A stretch of DNA of 64,000 nt from Planctomicrobium sp051465645 (GTDB lineage: Bacteria; Planctomycetota; Planctomycetia; Planctomycetales; Planctomycetaceae): assembly GCF_051465645.1 (NCBI RefSeq), contig NZ_CP195790.1, forward strand, positions 2,604,001-2,668,000, read 5' to 3'. Shown piece by piece: positions 1 to 8,400 of the stretch. Numbering within the stretch: the stretch's first letter is position 1; each line of letters starts with the position of its first letter. The notes below the pieces were generated by a model. That model was not told where the DNA came from. It searched no databases and worked only from the letters and a program-made list of their open reading frames with translations. The position numbers and the translations under genes were made by a program.

Positions 1-2
1 AA

Positions 3-485
3 TACGAAGCAAGGCTGGAACCGGTGCGGCTCCTGATGGATCAATGGAAACGGGAGTTCGGCATTCAAGTGCGCTGGCGCCCTTCGGAATCGACTTGGAC
101 AAGACGTTATCACGGCTGGGGATCGGAGATGAAGCCATTCACTGATAACGCCCCTCGCTCCAGCTGGGAGCACTGCCGGGCACGGTGGTGTGTGCAGTTG
201 CATGAAGGACAACTCTGGAAATGTCCACCGCTGGCGTACCTACCGATGCAACGGCAACGACACCACATTGGCCCGGAATGGGATCCTTATCTGGCGTATC
301 AGCCTTTATCGTCGAGCTGTACCGACGAGGAACTGGCAGAGTTTGTGGCCCGGGAAGACGAATCATGCTGTGCGATGTGCCCAGCCGTCCCCCCGCCATT
401 CCTCCTGACCTCGCCTCTGGTACCGCTGGGGGAACTTTTGAAGCAGCATTCGTCATCACCAGAGAAGTCCCGGGACGTCCGGTGA
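3..485 (+). CDS. C-terminal part of a radical SAM / SPASM-type protein (5' end outside window)
   Basis: The reading frame is open from the left edge and stops at 485, so only about the last 160 residues are visible. Two cysteine clusters stand out: CRARWC followed by WKCPPLAYL, and near the end CCAMCPA. Spaced cysteines of this kind, with a KCPPLAYL-like stretch, are typical of the auxiliary iron-sulfur (SPASM-like) region at the C-terminus of radical SAM enzymes that modify sugars or peptides. The catalytic CxxxCxxC motif would lie upstream of the window and cannot be checked. The gene ends about 40 bp before a glycosyltransferase on the same strand, so the two may be co-transcribed. The family call is moderate; the substrate is unknown. 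Confidence 0.55.
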   Translation, partial: YEARLEPVRLLMDQWKREFGIQVRWRPSESTWTRRYHGWGSEMKPFTDNAPRSSWEHCRARWCVQLHEGQLWKCPPLAYLPMQRQRHHIGPEWDPYLAYQPLSSSCTDEELAEFVAREDESCCAMCPAVPPPFLLTSPLVPLGELLKQHSSSPEKSRDVR

Positions 486-528
486 TTTAGATAGCGGTGA
501 AAACTTCTTGAAAGGACAGCAGCGGGCC

Positions 529-2076
529 ATGGCGAGCATCGGCGCTTTACTGACTGTTTACAAACGTCCCTATGCGTTGGCAGACCAGCTCTCCGCCATC
601 CGCAACCAGAGCGTGCCTCCGTCACAGATCTGGTGTTTTGTGCAGGAACCGTCGTTGGAACTCTCTCACGAGATCCAATGTGCGGGATTTGACCGGGTGA
701 TCGAATGCACCCCCAACAGCTTCTATCATTTCCGTTTTGCCGCGGCGCTGATGATGCCGACCGATTTCGTAGCGGTCTTAGATGACGATGCCATTCCCGG
801 ACTGCGATGGTTCGAGAACTGTGTGCGGACATTCGCAAAGTGTCCCGGCATCCTGGGAACGCACGGTGCCCGGCTCCGCAGCCTGCAGAGTTATACCGAT
901 CGAGACCGGCTGGGCTGGCTTCATCCGTCCTCTGAAACCGAGGAAGTCGACTATGTCGGACAGTCATGGTTTCTCCGGCCGCAGTGGATCCACACATTAT
1001 TTGCGGAACGACTCTCGACCGGCCTGAATGGAGAAGATATTGAGCTGGGAGCCCGGGCCTGGCGGATGGAGGGGATTCGCAGTTTTTGCCCACCGCATCC
1101 CCCAGACCATCCCGACTTGTGGGGCTGCCGCGATAATCGGCTCAACTCCGACTCGAATGCAAGTTCCCGTCGGGCCGGCTGGTTTCAGGAGCGGCTGCGG
1201 ATTCTCCAAGAAGAACACCGAGCAGGCTGGCGGCCTTTGTTCGAGCGTGCCTCAGAGCCACTCTTAAACAATATGCACCTCCGGCCCCGCGGTGCGCCGG
1301 TGCGGCCGGCCGCCTCTCCACGCGCCTCGGGGAATTTCAATTCCGATCACTCGAACGGATTCCAGTTATCGCTACCTCCTCCCGTTTTAAAGGAGGTCCG
1401 CCCAGACTGGGCTGTGGGCATGACGACAGCCCCACGTCGAAAGCCGACGCTGGAGCGATCGCTCACCAGTCTGATTGCCGCCGGTTGGAGTTCTCTTCGC
1501 CTTTTTGCGGAGCCGGGAACCGAGATCCCCACCCAGTTCGAACACCTGCCAATCACACAGCATGACAAGCAGTTGGGCGCGTTTCCAAACTGGTGTCTGG
1601 GGCTGGCGGAACTGGTGCTGCGGGAACCGCGGGCCGACGCCTATCTCATGTGCCAGGATGATGTCCTCTTTTCGGAAGGGCTGCGGGGATATCTCGAAGA
1701 GTCGCTTTGGCCCAGCCCGGAGGCGGGCGTGATTTCCGTCTATTGTCCCAACCATTATGCCACGAACCGAAATGTTGGATTTCATGTCGAAAACCGGGGC
1801 TGGCAGAGTTGCGGAGCGCTTGCCTATATCCTGCCCGCCGCTTCTGCACGGGCGTTGCTTTGCGATTTGAAGGTACAGGAACATCGTCTGAACGGTCCAG
1901 CGGAAGGACTACGGAACATCGACTCCGTGATCGGCCGCTGGTGCCTGGAGACGGGCAGAACCTACCTCGTCCACACCCCCAGCCTCGCCCAGCACATCGG
2001 CGAGATCTCCACCATCTGGACCGGAGCCCGCAACGTCCCTCATCACCATGATGTAGACATCAGTCCAAAAACGTAG
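529..2076 (+). CDS. Two-domain glycosyltransferase-like protein
   Basis: This is a 515-residue cytoplasmic protein with two glycosyltransferase-like halves. The N-terminal half begins with a GT-A style strand (GALLTVYKRP) and carries a DDD metal/nucleotide-binding motif at residues 85-87 and a GEDIELGARAW acidic motif near residue 170, as in GT2-type enzymes. The second half (about 295-515) has its own acidic motif MCQDDVLF near residue 370 and a long aromatic segment, resembling a second sugar transferase domain. I chose ATG 529 because AAAGGA lies just upstream; a TTG at 508 is the alternative. It probably helps build a surface glycan together with the minus-strand cluster further right, although it is divergent from that cluster. 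Donor and acceptor are not predictable. Confidence 0.7.
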   Translation: MASIGALLTVYKRPYALADQLSAIRNQSVPPSQIWCFVQEPSLELSHEIQCAGFDRVIECTPNSFYHFRFAAALMMPTDFVAVLDDDAIPGLRWFENCVRTFAKCPGILGTHGARLRSLQSYTDRDRLGWLHPSSETEEVDYVGQSWFLRPQWIHTLFAERLSTGLNGEDIELGARAWRMEGIRSFCPPHPPDHPDLWGCRDNRLNSDSNASSRRAGWFQERLRILQEEHRAGWRPLFERASEPLLNNMHLRPRGAPVRPAASPRASGNFNSDHSNGFQLSLPPPVLKEVRPDWAVGMTTAPRRKPTLERSLTSLIAAGWSSLRLFAEPGTEIPTQFEHLPITQHDKQLGAFPNWCLGLAELVLREPRADAYLMCQDDVLFSEGLRGYLEESLWPSPEAGVISVYCPNHYATNRNVGFHVENRGWQSCGALAYILPAASARALLCDLKVQEHRLNGPAEGLRNIDSVIGRWCLETGRTYLVHTPSLAQHIGEISTIWTGARNVPHHHDVDISPKT

Positions 2077-2143
2077 CGATTGACGGGGAGGGGAATTTCA
2101 TCCGGAAAGTGGAGCGTCCAGATGTTCACCTGTTTTCAGGTCT

Positions 2144-2178
2144 TCAGACGATTGAGGTCTTGAGCCTCAATCGTCTGA
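2144..2178 (+). terminator. Strong hairpin after the glycosyltransferase gene
   Basis: A perfect 14-bp inverted repeat (2144-2157 against 2165-2178, 7-nt loop) starts 67 bp after the stop codon at 2076. No T-run follows on either strand, so it is either a poor intrinsic terminator or an mRNA-end stabilising hairpin. Confidence 0.5.
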
Positions 2179-2206
2179 GAACTGGCAGCGGGGGACGGGG
2201 TGCACA

Positions 2207-2614
2207 CCGCAGGACGAACTGCCGGCGGAGACGTTCAGTTCGCAGCGAGCACGGCTGGACGATCGGCTAACGATCCTGATCGAAACGGACTGGGAGAATT
2301 CACAGTCGCGTCGCTTGGTCAAGCGCCTGATCCAACACCAGACGGACCTGTTTACGTTCCTGGGCCAGCCGGGCGTGCCGTTCGAGAACAACCTGGCGGA
2401 GAGGGCGATTCGCCCCGCGGTGATCATCCGCAAGAACAGCTACGGGAATCGGAGTACTCAAGGAGCCGATGTGCAGTCGATCCTGATGAGCATCTCCTTC
2501 ACGCCGAAGAAACGAGGCCACAACCCGGTGAAAACCGTGCAGGATGCCCTGGCGAGTTACTTGAAAACCGGTAACCCCCCACCCCTCCCACCGAAAATCC
2601 CGCCAATCGGCTAA
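2207..2614 (+). pseudogene. IS66-family transposase, C-terminal remnant
   Basis: The frame reads continuously through LVKRLIQHQTDLFTFL, then FENNLAERAIRPAV and RKNSYGNRS. This is the highly conserved C-terminal end of IS66 TnpC, including the ENNLAERAIRP block with the last catalytic acidic residue. About 130 residues remain of a protein that is normally about 500, and there is no start codon at the 5' edge. It is the first of several dead insertion sequences in this interval. Confidence 0.8.
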
Positions 2615-2743
2615 AGTGTTACCATATAATTGAACCGGGAGATCGTGTCGTTGTTCGACTTGAGGTTCGCCGCATGAGTCACCATCTCACCTCAATTTCC
2701 CGTTCGCACGCTCATGCTGCTGACGCGACATGAGCATGGCACC

Positions 2744-3447
2744 TAACGCCGTCCACGATTTTATCCTGTATTTTCTGTGGTGAGCTGCTGTCTTCCTTTG
2801 TGTCGAAGTTGTTCCGTCAGCGTGCGGAACCGTGGAGGGCGGGTTGGAGGATCGTGTTTCTGGCGTGGCCAGCTGCGGTTGTGTTTGCTGCGGTGGCGGA
2901 CATAGCAATCACGAATTGCTAATCCGAGTTCCTGTAACCAGGATATGACATTAAATGGTCTGTGAAGCATCTGACGTAATAGTCGGCGGGTCTTGTTTCT
3001 CGCACGGGCGGGAGACCACAGTTGCAGGTCGACTTTTGATTTAACAAGCTCACGATAGCTCAGCAGTTGCTGTATCCAGAACCCGAGCATGGTGCTGATC
3101 TGCTCCGCCAGCACAGTCCGGGGAATCCGGCTTCTCCAGCGGGAGCGCTCCTAGGTCTGCTTGAGGCTGCGGAACAGCACTTCGATTTTCCAGCGCTGCT
3201 GGTAGAAGCCACCTGCTTGCGGGGCAGGCATTCTGGCTCCAGGATATTCGTGACCAGATAGATCGTCCGATTCCGCTTCTTCAGGGCAATCAGGCGAAGT
3301 GACAGTGGCGGATGGCCTCCGTGCCATGTTCGAGTCTCCTGTTTCGGGCTGAGTGTGGTAACCCAATCCGTACAGGAGACCCGAACTTTCTGGCAAGACC
3401 AGACTTACGACAAACTCAACGCCAAATCAATATCATGGACGGCGTTA
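2744..3447. mobile_element. Internally deleted IS4-like element with both ends kept
   Basis: The 12-bp TAACGCCGTCCA at 2744-2755 is repeated perfectly in inverted orientation at 3436-3447, and similarity continues a few bases further inward. The 704-bp interior contains only the C-terminal part of a DDE transposase on the minus strand. Full IS4-family elements are usually about 1.3-1.7 kb, so roughly half has been lost. Confidence 0.65.
2761..3396 (-). pseudogene. IS4-family transposase remnant
   Basis: The minus-strand frame contains FYQQRWKIEVLFRSLKQT, the YREK-like signature region of IS4 transposases. It is interrupted by a TAG just after LKQT (around 3151) and then continues through LAEQISTMLGFWIQQLL. 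Upstream, the matching sequence (IYLVTNILEPE) sits in another frame, so at least one frameshift is also present. It lies inside the terminal inverted repeats at 2744 and 3447 and cannot make active transposase. Confidence 0.7.
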
Positions 3448-3585
3448 CATGACACCCGCTTTTATCATCTTAACAATGCCACCTTGCCAACAACTTCAAC
3501 TCACCAATCAATTTGTTGAATGGGTGAGATTCTCACCATACGGTCTCGACACCCCACACGCCGCCGTCATCACAAACAGCAACAC

Positions 3586-3960
3586 TTACCCACGCGAGAC
3601 ATACCGAAACATATCATATAGAACCCAGTATACGGGCACAGACAAAACTGCTGTCACTGCGAAGGCACCGCATAAATATCCGATCCGAACAACCGAATCT
3701 GGAAGTTTTCTGCCAGCAAGCCTGAAAATCACAACAGCAAGAAAATGAACTGCCGCACTAATGCACGAAATTTGGCCAAGTGCTTTTGTGTGAATTGTGA
3801 AATCAACCTGCTCCCTGACGTCTGCTGACTCTGGCCTCGCAAGCAGAACAATAACCGCAAAAATCATTGCAAAAACAGTTACAACTCCTGTGAGCACAAA
3901 CACAATATCGACTATCGAACATTCATTTTTATTTTTAAAAATCACTCGATCCTTAGTCAA
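3586..3960 (-). CDS. Hypothetical small membrane protein
   Basis: This is a 124-residue ORF with three hydrophobic stretches: about residues 17-42 (IVDIVFVLTGVVTVFAMIFA and onward), 62-80 and 92-113. It reads as a small three-helix inner-membrane protein. The only start compatible with the full length is TTG 3960, preceded by AAAAGG. An internal ATG (MIFAVIV) would remove the first helix. It is wedged between dead IS elements and is more AT-rich than its surroundings. No family was recognised, and it may itself be a remnant. Confidence 0.4.
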   Translation of the reverse strand: MTKDRVIFKNKNECSIVDIVFVLTGVVTVFAMIFAVIVLLARPESADVREQVDFTIHTKALGQISCISAAVHFLAVVIFRLAGRKLPDSVVRIGYLCGAFAVTAVLSVPVYWVLYDMFRYVSRG

Positions 3961-4669
3961 AACCTTTTAAGTATGGTAAATAGGCAATCCAGTTGAAGCC
4001 AGCCGAGGAACATGGAACCCAGGCGGTCTTTACAAACCGTAATCCGTCCATAGTTCTGCAGCCAGGCATTGGTCCGTTCAATTTTCCAGCGATGCTTGAT
4101 GTGACGTAATTTTCGTCCGTCTCGTGTGGGAGGTTTCACTCGGTTACTGCGGTGACGACAAAAGAGTTCGACTCTCTTGGCAGTCAGTCGTTCCCGTAAC
4201 GAATCACTATCTGCGGTACCGTCATACAACAGGTAAGTTTGCTAGGCAGGGGAACTACCGAAGTCTCTAGGAGACGTTCAATATGCTTAACCTCATCAGC
4301 GGTAATCAAGACTCCCAGGGGAGTCCGATCGCCGTCAATGAGAACCATGGCTGTGGTGCCGTTCCCTTTGTAGCCGTGCCCCACGAAATTACCCATTTTT
4401 TCGCTCAACAGAAGGTTTCGTCAGCGATCAGGTGTTCCCAGTCAATCTCTCCGAACTCATCCGACAGATCAATCAATCGAGCCCAGACTTCGGTCAGTAA
4501 TCCGGTCTCGCCCCACTTTCGTAACGGTCGTCGACAAGTCGATTCCGAAGGAGCCCAGTCTGGTAAAGCTTGCCAACGATGCGCCGATTCTGAGTAACCA
4601 TAACAACGCTTCCAGAGCCGCTCTCAAAGGGACCACGGGCCGCCCCCGAACTCCGAGGGAGGCCTCCAA
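3957..4669 (-). pseudogene. IS5-family transposase, frameshifted
   Basis: Pieces of one IS5-type transposase occur in order on the minus strand but in different frames. The N-terminal GVRGRPVVPLRAALEALLW is at about 4670-4600. The middle NFVGHGYKGNGTTAMVLIDG, a DDE first-aspartate region, is at about 4400-4340. The C-terminal KIERTNAWLQNYGRI with ILKRF ends at 3957. A frameshift between about 4184 and 4229 separates the last two parts. The element is dead. Confidence 0.75.
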
Positions 4670-4753
4670 GGAAACAGGTCTTGAATACTGAATACTACCG
4701 GCTGAAGCGGGTAGGTTCGGGGGAATCGTGAGCTACCGACTGAAGTCCTTCAC

Positions 4754-5215
4754 TCACGATGGCGTCACCTGAAAATTGTCGCCTCCATCCATCGGCTCGG
4801 TCCCTTCCTGAAGCCGAATGTACTCCATGACGACCTCATCTGGAACCGTTCCTCTCGAAGCCATGAAGTAGCCTCGTTCCCACAAATGCCGTCCCCAGTA
4901 CTGCTTTTAAAGATGACGGAACTCTATCAGTAACTTGTGGGGTGTTTTCTCCTTGATCGCCTGCATCACCTTGCTGGGGGAGAGGTTGGGAGGGCTCGAC
5001 AGCAGGACATGCACATGGCCCTTTGACACCGCTCCTTACAGAATCTCGATTTCCAACGTGCGACACATCTCTCGAACCAGATCACGAAGCCGAACACTGA
5101 CAGCCCCCGACAAGACGCTTTTGCGATATTTCGTCACCCTCACAAAGTGGTACTTGATGTCAAAACGGTATGTGCACCGCTGCGATAGTTTTTCATCCCT
5201 CAAATTGTAGTCACG
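4754..5215 (-). pseudogene. IS200/IS605-type TnpA transposase with two in-frame stops
   Basis: A single minus-strand frame runs from RCTYRFDIKYHFVRVTKYR through LVREMCRTLEIEIL, then a TAA at 5036-5038, then GHVHVLLSSPPNLSPSKVMQ (the HUH histidine pair is HVH). A second TAA follows RHL, and the frame continues through KQYWGRHLWERGYF to VMEYIRLQEG, stopping at 4754. No frameshift is needed; two nonsense mutations inactivate a TnpA of about 150 residues. The C-terminal part agrees with the consensus, so decay seems fairly recent. Confidence 0.75.
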
Positions 5216-5454
5216 CAATATAAAACCTGAAGGCGAGCGTTTTAGGCCCATCGCGAGGACAATAAACAATTGCTCGTCCGAGAGTCGTTTCTAGTCATCC
5301 GTCCTAGACGCCACGTCGTATTGTCCCAATGAAGGAAATGACAGAGGCGTTAACATGGGCTTCGCGCTTCTTCCGGAAGGCCATGAAGTGCAAATTGCAG
5401 ACCAATTTCCTTAAAAACCTAGAGGATTTGACGGAGGCTCTCCCAAAGCCACTT

Positions 5455-8400
5455 TCAATTCCTAGTAAAAAAATGAGTGCGTTTCACAATTCTTACAAAG
5501 TCATCTGATGGAGGCTGCACAGGAATTCCCCGCTCTACCTTGAATGAAGTGTTATCTGGAAACTTAGTGGTCATATTTACTTTCGGCCCAAGTATTGTTT
5601 GTTGTAATCGCTCAAAAAAGTATGACTGAGAGTACCGTACACAGCCATAAACCGTTACTCCACTATAGACGTTGGATGTGAAATCAGCATCAATATCACG
5701 GAATTCCCTGGTATTGATATTGGGCCCTTCGTTTCCAGACATACATGCTGCGCAGGCCTCCAATTCTTGGTCCATTTTCCAGATTGTTCCGAATCCAGCG
5801 AACAAAGGTCGAGTGGGATAATCTCTCATGAATGAAACTGTAAATGGTTTTGAAGGATCTTCGAAATCGCCGAATGGGTAGAACGGTCCGGATGGATACC
5901 CTTTCACGTCAAGTTTCCAGTCCTTGTCTGAATAGCGAAAGTTGAAAAGTGGCACATCCGAAATTGTCGAGTTTTTTACAATTTGTATAAATCCAAGTTT
6001 GCTGCAGCAGCTACAACCGTTGAATGAAAAAGCGTTTTCAAACGGAACAAAACTAACCTTGAAATTTGTGCTAAGTTGATAAGCAGTACTTGCAGCGGCA
6101 GCCTCAAAAGACATAGTTCCCCTTCCAGGCACATAGACGACCCCTGTGGGTTCTCCCATGCATGCAAGCCCACTTGGATCAATTCCATTTGGCACAAAAT
6201 AAGCCAAATACAGATTCATCCCATCCACAAACTCAAGCAGATCCGTACTCGTCCATCTCGCAGTCCTCGGCAGATAATCCCGTTGCCTTATGTAGTAGAG
6301 TCCCGTGGCTTCATCCTTGTAGTAGCCCCAGGCACCGGTCCACTGGAACGGGTTCACTGTCACCCCGGCGCGGGCCAGTAGTTCTCCCCAGGCATCGTAC
6401 TGGTAGGTGTCGGTGACTTCTTCGTTAGCGTCCGTCAATTCCGACGCGGAACCGAGGACGTCGCCGTGGTAGTAGCTGAAGAGCCCGAGACCTTCCGTTA
6501 AGCGGTATTGAGAGACGACCCTCCCGTGGGTGGTCGGTTCCTGCGTGTAGACCGCAACAATTACGTTGCTTTCGTCGGTTTCCAGCAGGTAGGCTTGCCC
6601 GTCCCAGAGGAATTTCGTGATTCCAGTGCTGTCGGCTTTCAGGACACGGAGACCGTCGGGATCATAGCTGCTGGTCTGGCGGCCACCGCCGGGCAGCTCG
6701 ACCAGAATACTGCGGTTTTCGTAGTCCCAGGTGGTGGTCGTGCGGTCGCCATTCGGCTCCAGCACGAGGGCCTGGTTGCCGTCGGCGTCGAACGTATAGG
6801 TCGTTCTGCCGGCGGCATTCTGGCTGGAGATGAGCTGGTTGGCAGCGTCGTAGGTGCTGGTGGTGCGGGCTCCACTGGCATTCTTGACTAGCCGATTGCC
6901 AGTGGGGTCATAAACGAACGTGTTGTGATAATCGGAATTGACATTCAGCGATCCCCAACCGCCGGAGCTGAGATCGCCCCAGTCATCGGCGGAGAGCGTG
7001 TTCCAGCTTTGTCCACCGGTGCGGTGTTCTTCTGTCAACTGATAGGTTGTATCGTAGGCATACGTGGTAATCCCGCCGTCAGCGGTTGCAATCCGGGTTT
7101 TGTTGCCGACGGGGTCGTAGATGTAATTGAACTGCGAAATGAGCGAATTGTCGGACTTGAGATTCACCACGCGGGTGGGCTGATCGGCCGCATCGTAGAT
7201 GAACGTGGCCCGGGTCCCGTTGGCCAGTTCCTTGAGCGTTCTGAGTCCGGCTGCATTGTAGCTGAACGTCGTCCGGTCATTCTGCGGGTTGAGAACCGTC
7301 TTGAGCTGGTTGTTGTTATCGTAAGAATACGTGAAGACCCCGGCACTGGCGACGTTCATTTGGGTGCGGCGGCTGAGAGCGTCGTACTGATAGGTGATCA
7401 CCTTGCCGACCGGCGTGACGACGGTCTGCTTCCGCCGCAGGTCGTCGTAGGTCATCGTGTATCTGCCGGTGTGGTTGGCCATCATCGTCCGGTCTCCCAG
7501 CACATTATACACGAACGTGGTGCGGGAGCCATCCGGATAAAGCCGTCCGGTCAATTGATGATTGGCATCGTACAGGTAGGTCGTCAGGTTCCCCCGGGCA
7601 TCAAGGCGTGTCAACAGAGCCCCATCCGGATTGTAGGTATTCGTCACGCGGCGGTTAAGGGGATCGATCTTCTGTGTCCGCTGGCCTGCGGGATCGTAGG
7701 TGAACGAGAACCGGTGATTGCGTTCATCGACCATGGCGATGGTCTGTCCGGCGGCATCATAGACATTCGTCGTGCGAGCACTCAGAGCATCAATCGTCGC
7801 TTCCGGCCTTCCAGCCAAGTCGTAGACGGTGGTCGTCCGGTTGTTGTTGGCGTCGATGGAAGCCACAACGCGGGATCTGTCATAAACCGTCGTTGTTCGT
7901 GCTCCCAGCGGATTCACCTCGGCGAGCGGTCGCCCGGCGAGATCGTAAACGGCCGTGGTTCGATGTAGCAGAGGATCGACGGTGGCGACCTGCTGCCCGG
8001 CAGCGTTGTAGACCAGAGTGGTCCGCTGGCCCAGAGGCATGACGCTGGCCAGGACGTCGCTGGCGGCATTGTAAACGGTGGTGGTCCGGTTGTTCAGAGC
8101 GTTGACGGTCGCGATGGGTCGCTGTGCGGAGTCGTAGAGTGTGGTGGTGCGCTGATTCAGCGCATTGACCGCCGCGATCTGGTTTCCGGCTGCATCGTAG
8201 ACCATGGTCGATCGCTTTCCGAGCGAATCGATCATGGAGATGGGCTGTAATGCAGCGTCGTAGAGGGTGGTGGTGCGGTTGTGCAGGGGATCGATGGTGG
8301 CGATGGTGCGGCCGGCGGCGTTGTAGATTGCCGTGGTGCGGTGGAGCAGCGGGTCGATCTCGGCGACCGGTCGGCGGGCGGCATCGTAGAGGGTGGAACT

